From Deltaproteobacteria bacterium (GTDB lineage: Bacteria > Myxococcota_A > UBA796 > GCA-2862545), in the NCBI GenBank assembly GCA_007693595.1, contig REDI01000050.1:248001-312000 (forward strand): a stretch of DNA of 64,000 bases, in the 5' to 3' direction. Shown here one piece after another: positions 54,496 to 62,984 of the stretch. Position 1 is the first letter of the stretch. Every line of letters starts with the position of its first letter. The translations under genes and the position numbers were made by a program. The notes below the pieces were generated by a model. It searched no databases. It was not told the origin of the DNA and saw only the letters and a list, made by a program, of their open reading frames with translations.

Positions 54496-56019
54496 TCACG
54501 GAACGATCCCGCGCCGACGCCGATCGGTCGGGCGCCAGTCATCCACGGGATCCTTGGGCCACACGGGGCTCGAGAAGTGATCTTCGCGCAGGCCCGCGTC
54601 GAAGTCGGTCACCCCGAAGGTGCGGGCGTAGATCGTCTTGCGGTTGTGCAGCGCGAAGTAGAGCCGAAAGGGAAACAGACTCTTGACGACGACCACGTCG
54701 GCCCGCCAAGGGCTCAGGCCGAGGTTCCGGTAGAAGCTAGGCTGCATCACCATGGCCGCGCCCTCGGTGAGGGTGAGCGACAGCCTGCCGGTGTCGACCA
54801 CCGAGATCCGGCCAAAGCCCTCGACGTCGACGTTGCAGCGGAGCGTGCCGTCGATGGGGATGGGGGCGTTGCGCGCGGGATCGAGCCGGCCGCCCACCGT
54901 GAGCTGCACACGCTCGCCTGGCTTACGGGGCCAGAGGGCGTCGATGGCCCAAGGGTCGCGCAGGGGGAGGAGGGTGCGGAGGTCTGTGCCCTCTTCGAGG
55001 AAGGCGCGTAGCAGGGCCGTGTTCTCGCCGGTGCCGCCAGCACCTACCATGTCGGAGGCATCGGACATGCAGACGGTGCCCAGCTTGCGGGCCAGCCGGG
55101 CTCGTCGGGCCTGCTGGATCGCCTCGGAGGCGTCGGGGAAGGTGGGGGGCTGCTGATGGCGTACCGCCCAGGCCTTCTCGGCCAGCTCCTCGGCGATCTC
55201 TTCGGCGAGGCTCGGCTCGCCGTCGGTGATCACGTGTACCGCCCAGCCCATCTCTTCGTGGTCGAGCCAGAGGTGGCAGTTGAAGAGCGAGACGTACAGC
55301 ACCCGCGGATCGCGCTCCTGACGCTTCATCCAGCCATAGATGGCCCGCATCGGCGAGAGGAAGTCCATGGTGGTGCCACCGCCCAGGATCAGCGGCAGGG
55401 TACGCCACGCGGTGACGGGCCGGACTTGCCCGAGCACGGTCTGGCACAGGAGCCGCCCCGCGCGCTGCCCGACCTTGAAGTGGTCGCGGTGCGGGTTGGT
55501 CCGGTAGGCGCACAGCAGGGTGTTCCCGTCGACCTTGCGCCGCGTGAGGTTGGCGTGCAGGTCCAGGGTGACGGTGATGGGCACGCTCTCGCCCACGACC
55601 TCACGGACCGACTGGATCAGCCGGCCCTCCGCGTCTTCGAGATCGCGCACGCACAGCGCGCCGTGCATCGAGAGAAAGACCCCGTCGACCCCGCCCATGC
55701 TGCGCAGCTCCTCGATGAGCCGATCGCGGAAGCCCTCGAAGACTTCGCGAGCGAGGGGTCCACCGGGCACGGCCCAGGCGCTGAAGATGGGTCGAAGCTC
55801 GAAGGTATCGCCAAAGCTGCGGGCCGCCTTGACGAAGCCTGAGAGCTCAGCGTTCTTGAGGAAGCCCTTCACCTCGCGCTTGTTGGGGCCACACACCTCG
55901 ATCAGCTCTTCGCCATAGAGCAGGTGGGTTCGCTCGAAGTCTTCGAGGACCGAGGTCACCGGCGACAGGGCGTTGGACTCCTGCGCGATTCGGGCGAAGG
56001 CGATGCGCTTACGCGGCAT
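54496..56019 (-). CDS. M81-family metallopeptidase (MlrC-like)
   Basis: 507 residues from an ATG with AAGGAG. Family segments: IAFARIAQESNALSPV, FLSMHGALCV, VTLDLHANLT, AYRTNPHRDH and the C-terminal MSDASDMVGAGGTGENTALLRAFLEEG. The His residues of MHGAL and DLHAN are candidate zinc ligands. MlrC is known from microcystin degradation and acts on linear peptides in the cytoplasm; other members' substrates are unknown. The gene follows the penicillin-acylase-family gene by 13 bases, so the two likely degrade related amides in sequence. Confidence 0.85.
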   Translation of the reverse strand: MPRKRIAFARIAQESNALSPVTSVLEDFERTHLLYGEELIEVCGPNKREVKGFLKNAELSGFVKAARSFGDTFELRPIFSAWAVPGGPLAREVFEGFRDRLIEELRSMGGVDGVFLSMHGALCVRDLEDAEGRLIQSVREVVGESVPITVTLDLHANLTRRKVDGNTLLCAYRTNPHRDHFKVGQRAGRLLCQTVLGQVRPVTAWRTLPLILGGGTTMDFLSPMRAIYGWMKRQERDPRVLYVSLFNCHLWLDHEEMGWAVHVITDGEPSLAEEIAEELAEKAWAVRHQQPPTFPDASEAIQQARRARLARKLGTVCMSDASDMVGAGGTGENTALLRAFLEEGTDLRTLLPLRDPWAIDALWPRKPGERVQLTVGGRLDPARNAPIPIDGTLRCNVDVEGFGRISVVDTGRLSLTLTEGAAMVMQPSFYRNLGLSPWRADVVVVKSLFPFRLYFALHNRKTIYARTFGVTDFDAGLREDHFSSPVWPKDPVDDWRPTDRRRRGIVP

Positions 56020-56032
56020 GATGCTCCTTGGC

Positions 56033-58528
56033 TCAGGGGTAGGAGAGCTCGGTCTCGACGAGCTCAGGATCGGCCTGGATCTGTTCGCGGGTATAGTGGA
56101 TGTCGCGCAGCTCCCCCGCGCCGTGTACCGCCGCCTGATCGTTGTAGTGAGGCGAGTCGGGATCGGCGGACTGGCTGTAGACGAGCACCCCCCGCGCCTC
56201 CGGGCCGTCGTCGGTGAAGGCGATCGCCGACACCCAAGTGTCGCCGGCGTTGATCGGATAGCCGTCGACCGTGAGTTCGGTGTTGGCGTTGATCCAGGCG
56301 CCTCGGGGCGTGTGCTGCCGCTCGAGCAGGGTGCTGTTGCCACCGCGCCAGTCGGCGATCATCAGGCTACCTTCCAGCTCCTTGCCGCCGGGGTTGGGGG
56401 TGCGGACACCGCCCTTTTCGCGGAACTGGATGGTGCCGAGCTCGGCGTCGAGAGGGATCTCGAGCTCCTCGAGCTGAAGCACGGCCTTGGCGAGCCCCAC
56501 CAAGATGGGGTCCGCGCCGCTCCCGGGCGCTTCGTGAAGCGTGGAGGGGGTGAAGAGAGGATCGTCGGGATCGAACTCATCTGAGAAGACCGCGCCCTGG
56601 CGAGAGAAGTCGTCGAAGGTGACGAAGGGGCCAAGGCGGCCGAGCTGGAACTCGCCCGATCCGATCCACTCGCGGAAGAGGTGGGCGCCCCGCGCGGTGG
56701 TGCGGAGCGAGCCGTCCCAGCTCGCGAGCACGTCGCACGCTTCGGTCAGATCGACGTCGACCCGGTCGGCTCCCCACCGCACGTTGACCGGCTCGGCCCC
56801 CTCGCAACGCTCGATGAGCTGCGGTAGGAGGGTCTCGGCGTGCTCGGCGGGATACGACAGGATCGCCTGCTCCAGCTCCGCCAGGCTATACAGGCCATCG
56901 CTGCCGCGGTAGTCGGTCTTGGCCAGGTTGGCGGCGACCTTGGCGGCGATCTTGGTGCGACCTTGCCGGGCGGCGCGCTCGGCACCGAAGACCATGGGGT
57001 AACCCTCGAGGGGCTCGTCGGCGTTCGAGAGCCAGTGGTTCTCGTTGGCGTTGGCGATCCAGGCGTCGGTAAAGAGCTTGGGCGACCGCTCGATGGGCAC
57101 GGCGCCGGGCAACTCGGTGCCCTCGTCGACCCACTCGAAGACGGGATCCTGGCCGTCGAGCACGTAGGCGCTCTCGTCGCGGAACTGTCGCGCGATGAAG
57201 TTGGCCGAGAGGTAGTCCTGATAGGCCTGCTCGGCTTGGGGAGAGAGGTTGGGGGCTGCGGCGCTGTCGGCGTAGTAGGCTTGGCCGTCGCGGTCGGCGG
57301 CGACGGTGTGGACCCAGGGGATGCCCTGGTTGTCTTGCGCTTGGGCGAGCTCCTGAACCGAGGTGGCCCGGTTCATGCGCCACCAGGCCGGGATCATGTT
57401 GATGTTGCCCGCGTTGACGTCGCGGTAGCTGAAGGCGAGGCTGCCCGTCCACCCGATCAGGGGGGCGTTGAGCATGGGGCCGTAGTGGCTGCGGTACAGC
57501 CGGTGGGTGTAGGGCTCGGTCTGGCCCGCCTCGTTGAGCACCTCGATGGTGATGTCTTCGATCTCCATGTCGACCCACTCGCCGTTGTAGCGGTACCGGG
57601 TGGGATCGCCTGGGCGCAGCTCGAGGGCGTAGATCAGGAAGCGGGGGGTGGTCGAGACGGTGTGCGTCCAGGCGACGTGCTCGTTGAAGCCCATGTTGAC
57701 CAGCGGCACCCCCATGAGCGCCACGCCGTAGACGTCGACCTCGCCGGGGACGGTCTGGTGGAGCTCGTACCAGCGTCGCTCCCCTTCGCTCTCGAAGTGG
57801 CTGTTGGAGACGACCATGCCGCGCCCCGTCTCGGTCTCGTCGCCGCCCAAGGCGAGCCCGTTGCTCCCGTTGCGCGGGATCAGTCGCTCGCCGAACTCCT
57901 GCAGGCTGATCGGGGCGCGGCGGCGGGCCCCGGTATCGAGCGGCGGCGCGGCGGTCGCGATCATGTCGAGCAGGTAGTAGCCGCTCCCCATCTGGCCGAG
58001 CGAGAGGTAGTAAGCCAGAAGATCGATGTGGGTGATCGGGCGAACCCAGGGCTCGTCGCGGCAGGGGCGGGGCAGGCCGCTCGGCCCCACCTCGTCGAGG
58101 TAGCGGTTGTAGCCGGCCGCGTACGCCACCAGCCCCTCGCGAATGTCGACGTCGAGGTCGAACCAGAAGCGCTCCGCGTCCGAGACGACGCGCAAGGCCT
58201 TCCAGGCGACGTCGCTGTCGATGTGGCGGTTGTTGTCGCCCGGTCCGAAGTAGGCTGCGCGCTCGCTGCGGACCTTGATCACCTGGTCCGCCAAGGTGCA
58301 GAGGTGATCTTGGGCGAAGGCATAGCCGGTGCCGAAGAAGACGCTCTTGGTGTCTTGAGCTTCGATATGGGGGATGCCGTAGGCGGTCCGCCGAAGGGTG
58401 GCGTTGTAGGGTCCGACCTCGACATCGTAGGGGTCGAGGACGTCGACGTCGCCGTCTTCTGGGGTACAGCCGGAGCCTTGGCACGCCACGAGCGCGGTGG
58501 CCAGCAGGAGTGGGGAGCGGAAGCGCAT
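56033..58528 (-). CDS. Penicillin-acylase-family Ntn amidohydrolase, exported
   Basis: 831 residues. The N-terminal signal has a lipobox-like LVAC at about residue 16, and the leader and alpha chain start PYNATLRRTAYGIPHIEAQ, GYAFAQDHLCTLADQ. The autocatalytic cleavage site is Gly221-Ser222-Asn223 in PRNGSNGLALGG; Ser222 becomes the nucleophile of the beta chain. MVVSNSHFE and AWTHTVSTTP match the beta chain. Relatives cleave penicillins, acyl-homoserine lactones or other N-acyl amides in the periplasm. Substrate unknown. Confidence 0.9.
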   Translation of the reverse strand: MRFRSPLLLATALVACQGSGCTPEDGDVDVLDPYDVEVGPYNATLRRTAYGIPHIEAQDTKSVFFGTGYAFAQDHLCTLADQVIKVRSERAAYFGPGDNNRHIDSDVAWKALRVVSDAERFWFDLDVDIREGLVAYAAGYNRYLDEVGPSGLPRPCRDEPWVRPITHIDLLAYYLSLGQMGSGYYLLDMIATAAPPLDTGARRRAPISLQEFGERLIPRNGSNGLALGGDETETGRGMVVSNSHFESEGERRWYELHQTVPGEVDVYGVALMGVPLVNMGFNEHVAWTHTVSTTPRFLIYALELRPGDPTRYRYNGEWVDMEIEDITIEVLNEAGQTEPYTHRLYRSHYGPMLNAPLIGWTGSLAFSYRDVNAGNINMIPAWWRMNRATSVQELAQAQDNQGIPWVHTVAADRDGQAYYADSAAAPNLSPQAEQAYQDYLSANFIARQFRDESAYVLDGQDPVFEWVDEGTELPGAVPIERSPKLFTDAWIANANENHWLSNADEPLEGYPMVFGAERAARQGRTKIAAKVAANLAKTDYRGSDGLYSLAELEQAILSYPAEHAETLLPQLIERCEGAEPVNVRWGADRVDVDLTEACDVLASWDGSLRTTARGAHLFREWIGSGEFQLGRLGPFVTFDDFSRQGAVFSDEFDPDDPLFTPSTLHEAPGSGADPILVGLAKAVLQLEELEIPLDAELGTIQFREKGGVRTPNPGGKELEGSLMIADWRGGNSTLLERQHTPRGAWINANTELTVDGYPINAGDTWVSAIAFTDDGPEARGVLVYSQSADPDSPHYNDQAAVHGAGELRDIHYTREQIQADPELVETELSYP

Positions 58529-58546
58529 GGAGGGTCTCCTCGGAGG

Positions 58547-60457
58547 TCACTCCTTCATAGCGCCTGGCTCAGCCGCCGGCCATGGAACGATCGGGACCTG
58601 ACACACCGCTGGCGGAAGAGGGATGCCTTGGCTCCGCGCGGCGCTGATCCTACCGTGTGCTGCCGCGCCGATCATCAGGGCGTGGGCGATTGGCACCACG
58701 CTCCGCCGGGTCTGGAGCTCGGAGCCGTCGACCCAGTCGTTGAAGCCTCCGATCGCCGGGCCGCACCAGATCTGGAAGTCGCGCTTGCGGCTCTGTTCTC
58801 CTGTGCGCGCCCACCGGCTGGTCATGCCCAGGTACCAGCGAAAGGTCAGGGCCATCTTGTGGCGCGGCTCGCGCTCGGCGCGCTCGACCTGGGCGGGGTC
58901 GCGCTCAGACCAGTACGCGCGGGTGCCTCGCCAGACCTCGTCGAGGGGGCGCTGGAAGATCTGACGCTCCAGCCGACTGCGCTCCTTGTCGGGGATGGCT
59001 TCGAGGGAGGGGACGGAGCGGTACAGGTCGTAGAGCTGCTGGGCCCGGCGAGCGTACATGGAGCCGCGCGACAAGACCTGGACCTTGGCGCCGATCTCGA
59101 ACATGTCGGGGGCCGGTCCGCTGGCGACGTCAGTGTAGGAGGCCTCGCAGAGCAGCTGACGGGTGAGGTCGCTGGTGCCGGCCTCGAGGGTCGCCTGGTT
59201 GACGGATCCTGTGAGCACGTAGTCCGCACCCATCGCGAAGGCTGCCCAGACGGAAGCGGGGGTGCCGAGGCCACCCGCGGCTCCGACCCGCAGGGTGAAG
59301 CCGGGGACAAGCGGCGCGATCCGGTCCCGCAGCGCTTGCAGGATCGGCAGCAGCACCACGAGCGGGCGGTGGTCGGTGTGCCCGCCGCTGTCGGCCTCGG
59401 CGGTGATGTCGCAGGCGATCGGGACCTGGGCGGCGATCCGGGCCTGCTTCTCGGTGAGGGCGCCGCGTTCGACCAGCTCGCGCAGCATGCTCTGGGGGGC
59501 CGGCTTCAGGAAGGGCTCGGCGACCTCGGGACGGCTGACCTTGGCGAAGACGTGCTGGCGAAGGATCGGGGTGCCGTCGGGGGCCGCTTTGATGCCGTGA
59601 AGTCGGTAGCGGACCACCGCCGGAGACAGATCGATATACGCCGAGGCGCTCACCCGCTGGACCCCGCGCTCCAGGTAGAGGTCGACGGTCGCCTCTTCGA
59701 CGGCGGGCTCGGTAGGGTTGTGCAGGAGGTTGGCACCCCACGGGGCGCCCTCGGGCAGATCGGAGAGCGCCTCGATCGCCTCGCGCACCGCAGCGAGCGG
59801 CAGGCCTCCAGAGCCAAAGAAGGCGAGCAGACGTGCCTGTGCCATGGCCCGCACCAGCTCAACCGAGGCGATCCCTCCCGCCATCGCTCCCGCGATGTAG
59901 GCGTAGCGGCAGCGGTGGGCCTGCCGAAACGAGGGGGCCCCCAGGCTCTCGGGGGGGAGGCTCGGGATGGTCGCCAGCAAGGGACGCGCCCCGAGCCCCG
60001 GACCATGGCGGCCCCGAGTGTACCATCGGGGACGTCCGAGCTCGTCTTCGATGACGTAGAGCGGCTCGCCGGGTCGATGGAGGGCATGAGCGGGATCGGG
60101 GGCGCGGGAGTCGGGCGCGGGTCGGAAGAGCGGGCCGGAGAAGGCGGGGGAGGTCGAGAGCGCCGGGAGCTCGACCGGCTCATCGACGATGGTCTGGCCG
60201 TCGTAGTGAACCGAGAACCTGGCCTTGGCGCCCGCGCGTCGGACGTGGATCTCGAGGGGACCGTCGCCCAGGGTGATCTCGGCGACGCGCGTATCGCGCA
60301 TGATCTTGACGAGCGGCGCCCGCCCGATGCGCTCGAAGCCCTCCTCGAGCCCCCCTCCCTCCGACAAGACGAGCTCCTCCTCGCCATCGACAGGTAGCAG
60401 CCGGATCGCTCCAGCCTCGTAGCGTTGCAAGGACTCGAGGTGTGAGGCGATGGACAT
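58547..60457 (-). CDS. pfaD: PfaD-family enoyl reductase (PUFA/polyketide trans-acting)
   Basis: 636 residues, GGAGGT before the ATG. An N-terminal extension (1-180) is followed by a TIM-barrel flavin domain: AYIAGAMAGGIASVELVRAMAQ, ARLLAFFGSGGLPL, WGANLLHNP, VPIACDITAEADSGGHTDHRP, RVGAAGGLGTPASVWAAFAMGADYVLTGSVNQ. These match the PfaD/2-nitropropane-dioxygenase group, which reduces double bonds in trans for PUFA synthases and some polyketide lines. The usual pfaA-C megasynthases are not adjacent, so this is an orphan in the window. The penicillin-acylase-family gene follows after 18 bases. Confidence 0.88.
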   Translation of the reverse strand: MSIASHLESLQRYEAGAIRLLPVDGEEELVLSEGGGLEEGFERIGRAPLVKIMRDTRVAEITLGDGPLEIHVRRAGAKARFSVHYDGQTIVDEPVELPALSTSPAFSGPLFRPAPDSRAPDPAHALHRPGEPLYVIEDELGRPRWYTRGRHGPGLGARPLLATIPSLPPESLGAPSFRQAHRCRYAYIAGAMAGGIASVELVRAMAQARLLAFFGSGGLPLAAVREAIEALSDLPEGAPWGANLLHNPTEPAVEEATVDLYLERGVQRVSASAYIDLSPAVVRYRLHGIKAAPDGTPILRQHVFAKVSRPEVAEPFLKPAPQSMLRELVERGALTEKQARIAAQVPIACDITAEADSGGHTDHRPLVVLLPILQALRDRIAPLVPGFTLRVGAAGGLGTPASVWAAFAMGADYVLTGSVNQATLEAGTSDLTRQLLCEASYTDVASGPAPDMFEIGAKVQVLSRGSMYARRAQQLYDLYRSVPSLEAIPDKERSRLERQIFQRPLDEVWRGTRAYWSERDPAQVERAEREPRHKMALTFRWYLGMTSRWARTGEQSRKRDFQIWCGPAIGGFNDWVDGSELQTRRSVVPIAHALMIGAAAHGRISAARSQGIPLPPAVCQVPIVPWPAAEPGAMKE

Positions 60458-60580
60458 GGGACCTCCAAGGGAGAGGGCCTAGCCTCCCGAAGCCCCTCGC
60501 GCCGCCTGGGTTCCCGAGGCGCAGGGGTCCTGGTCGAGCCAAGCGTGGAGGCTCTTCGGAGCCTCGATCGGGTCACCGCG

Positions 60581-61012
60581 TCACGGGCCCGTGCACCCGA
60601 ACTCGCCGTCGCAGTAGACCTCGAGCCCGGCGGCCCCTACGCTGATGAGGACGACGTTGACTAGGGGAAGCGCGAAGATCAAGAGGGTCAACGCGATCCC
60701 GACGAGCGAGGGCCAGACCTTGCGCAGCCCCAGGCCCAGCAGGCTCAACAGGATGGGGAGTGTGCCGAGGATGGCGGCTCCGAAGAGCACGAAGGGGAGA
60801 GAGAGGACGCCCAGTCCGAGCAGGACGGTCCAGACCACCTCGCTGGCGTTGGGGTGGTCGAAGATCATCGCAGAGAACATCGCGGGCGTGAGCGCGAACA
60901 CGGCCAGGAGCGTCCCGAGGGCCGCCCCTAGGGCCCCGATCAGGACATGCACGGCGAGCAGCGCGAGGGCGGGTCCGCGCCCTGCCATGAGGGTCTGGTC
61001 TGCGTCGAGCAT
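60581..61012 (-). CDS. Unknown small membrane protein
   Basis: 143 residues with about four hydrophobic helices (ALALLAVHVLIGALGAALGTLL, VVWTVLLGLGVLSLPFVLFGA, LPILLSLLGLGLRKV, LVGIALTLLIFALPLVNVVLISV) and a Cys-containing end (YCDGEFGC). No family recognised. It stands alone on the minus strand between pfaD (123-base gap) and the LuxR gene (137-base gap). The start has only a weak ribosome site. Confidence 0.6.
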   Translation of the reverse strand: MLDADQTLMAGRGPALALLAVHVLIGALGAALGTLLAVFALTPAMFSAMIFDHPNASEVVWTVLLGLGVLSLPFVLFGAAILGTLPILLSLLGLGLRKVWPSLVGIALTLLIFALPLVNVVLISVGAAGLEVYCDGEFGCTGP

Positions 61013-61093
61013 GAGCCGGCTCCGAGAAGGGAACTGAAGAGATCAGTCTCCCTGCGTGGGTTCGTTCGCTACGGTGTCAAGAGAGGGGGACGT

Positions 61094-61134
61094 GCCCGAC
61101 CCCGTGCGACCACGATCGGGGAGCGAGGTCGGGC
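61094..61134. repeat. 8-bp inverted repeat downstream of the LuxR gene
   Basis: GCCCGACC (61094-61101) pairs with GGTCGGGC (61127-61134) around 25 bases that can form an inner CCCCG/CGGGG hairpin. It lies just after the LuxR stop on the minus strand and may end that transcript, but no U-run follows. Confidence 0.35.
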
Positions 61135-61149
61135 TGAGGGCCCAGCGGT

Positions 61150-62127
61150 TCACCGGGCGTCGGCCGGGGCGTCGAGGTGCGCGCCCAGCTCGGCTCGGCT
61201 CCTGACCCCCAGGGTTCGGAAGATGGTGCGGAGGTGAACCTTAACGGTGCCGACCGAGATGCCGAGCGTCTGGGCGATCTCGTGGTTGAGCTGCCCGATC
61301 CGTACCAGATCGGCGACCTCGCGCTGCCGGTCCGTCAGCAGATGGCGACCGCATCGGAGCGGGTAGGGGAGGCGAGTGAGCTGCACGAGGCAGAGGGGAT
61401 CCACCTCGTCGGCGGTTAGGATGGGTTGGGCTCGGACAGACAGGTCCGCGAGACCGAGCTGTGGGCCAGGCTCGTGGTGAAGGGCCTGATCGATCCAGTG
61501 GCGTACCCGCGCCTGAAACGGGTTCAGATGGCTGGGATCCCACCCGATGGTGCTGCCGTACTGAAGGCGCCCCTCGCCGTCGAAGATCATCTCGATCGCC
61601 GGTGCGTCGGGTGGACCGGAGGGGGTGAGGTCCTGGATGGCCCGCTCGCGCCAGGAGCAGAGCGCGTCGATCGAGGGCTCGGTCGGACCCTCGCCGAGGC
61701 CGACGAAGAGGATCCCCAGCAGGGCTTCGGTGCGCAGGACGACTCGAAGCACGGGCGCAGGCACGGTCGCCGTCCAGAGCTTGGCGGCCTGAGGGGCCGA
61801 AGCGAGCCAGATCGGGTCCGCGTCGAGGCAGGGCGCACACGCGGCGTCGCTCCACGAGAGCAGATCCTCGATCACCTGCGCTGCGTCCTCGCCGAGGGCG
61901 CGGGCCAAGGCGGTGAGGGGCGAGAGCGGCCAGCCGCGCAGGTGCACGTCGGTCAGTCCCGACTCGCCGCTCCCGTGGTAAGGCCGGAGGAGGAGCAGGG
62001 GATGATGGGGCAGCGCGGCCGAGACCTCGTCGAGCAAGGCCTCACGGGTCGCAAGGGCGCGGACCAGCGCGCGCTCTGTGGCCGGACCCGGAGACCTCGC
62101 GTCTGGGGTAGAGGTCAACGAAGCCAC
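61150..62127 (-). CDS. LuxR-type transcription regulator coupled to an alpha/beta hydrolase
   Basis: About 325 residues if the GTG is used; a TTG three codons later overlaps the hydrolase stop as TTGA and is an alternative. The C-terminal 65 residues are a LuxR helix-turn-helix: LLTDRQREVADLVRIGQLNHEIAQTLGISVGTVKVHLRTIF. The N-terminal 220 residues have no autoinducer-binding-domain signature and look like a GAF/PAS-type sensor. It overlaps the end of the hydrolase gene, so the two are translated together; the hydrolase could make or remove its ligand. Confidence 0.8.
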   Translation of the reverse strand: MASLTSTPDARSPGPATERALVRALATREALLDEVSAALPHHPLLLLRPYHGSGESGLTDVHLRGWPLSPLTALARALGEDAAQVIEDLLSWSDAACAPCLDADPIWLASAPQAAKLWTATVPAPVLRVVLRTEALLGILFVGLGEGPTEPSIDALCSWRERAIQDLTPSGPPDAPAIEMIFDGEGRLQYGSTIGWDPSHLNPFQARVRHWIDQALHHEPGPQLGLADLSVRAQPILTADEVDPLCLVQLTRLPYPLRCGRHLLTDRQREVADLVRIGQLNHEIAQTLGISVGTVKVHLRTIFRTLGVRSRAELGAHLDAPADAR

Positions 62128-62849
62128 ACGTTGACGAGCTCCGCGAAGGCCTCGGGATCTTGGGTCGGCCAGAGATGAGGACCTTCGATGTCGATCACCT
62201 GAGCGGGCTTCAGGGCGTCGCGGACCGACGCGGCGGACTCGGGGGGGGTGGACTGGTCGCGGGTGAGCTGAACGAGGGTGATCGGGGGCAGCTCCGCTGG
62301 CAGGCGGTCGCACAGGGTAGGGCGCTCCGCCAGGATCCGACACACGGCCTCGATGCGCGAAGGGGTGGATTGAGCTTGAAGCTCGCGGACGATGGCGAGG
62401 CCGTCGTGCCTGGCGAGCCAGGATGCGTCGAACCAGCGCGCGATCAAGCCGCTGAGGATCGGGTCGGCGAGCCCATGCTCGGCGACCAGGTCGGCGAAGC
62501 CCCGCTGGAGGGCGGCCGCCTCGTCGTCCGGCTCGCCCACCGTCCCGAGGAGCATCACGCGGTCTACCTGATCGAGGGTCCCGCGATGGTTCAGGAGAAT
62601 CAGGGCCTCGACCACCGCGAGGGCTCCCAGAGAGTGACCGAGCAGGCACACTTCTGGCGCGGGGTTGGCCTGCACCGCGTCCGCCACCGCGCGGCCGAAG
62701 GCGTCGTAGTCTCCGGGCCTGAGATCCTCGGCTTCGCCGTGGCTCGGGAGGTCGAGAGCCTCGGTGGGGGAGGCGATCAGGGGAGTGGAGGCGGACCAGT
62801 ACGTCTGATCGAAGGTCTGGCCGTGGACGAGGAGGAGGGGTCGTGTCAT
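62115..62849 (-). CDS. Alpha/beta-fold hydrolase
   Basis: 244 residues. The fold start LLLVHGQTFDQTYW (oxyanion HG), the nucleophile elbow GHSLG (Ser73) and the late GPHLWPTQDP (His) are visible, with an acid likely near LTRDQS. Members cleave esters, lactones or thioesters. No signal, so cytoplasmic. It is upstream of and overlaps the LuxR gene, and is divergent from a second LuxR gene across a 135-base region. Confidence 0.88.
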   Translation of the reverse strand: MTRPLLLVHGQTFDQTYWSASTPLIASPTEALDLPSHGEAEDLRPGDYDAFGRAVADAVQANPAPEVCLLGHSLGALAVVEALILLNHRGTLDQVDRVMLLGTVGEPDDEAAALQRGFADLVAEHGLADPILSGLIARWFDASWLARHDGLAIVRELQAQSTPSRIEAVCRILAERPTLCDRLPAELPPITLVQLTRDQSTPPESAASVRDALKPAQVIDIEGPHLWPTQDPEAFAELVNVWLR

Positions 62850-62984
62850 GGGGCCCTCGGATGGTTCGGGCGGTGCTACGGAGAGGTAGCAGGGAAGACC
62901 TCACTCGGCCATCCCGGTTGAGCTGGATCTTGGAGGTCCTGTGTTGTTAGACTCCCCGTTCTCTCTCACGCCGGTACGGGCCCC

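Noticed and set aside
56840-60397. Stop-free forward-strand reading frame of about 1185 codons opposite two genes
   Set aside because: It runs antisense through both the acylase and PfaD genes, has no recognisable domain and a GC-rich shadow composition (long runs of G, A, V, D). The minus-strand genes explain the codon pattern.
61075-61080. Perfect TTGACA on the minus strand as a -35 box for the small membrane protein gene
   Set aside because: No -10 box lies at 16-18 bases; the match alone is not enough.
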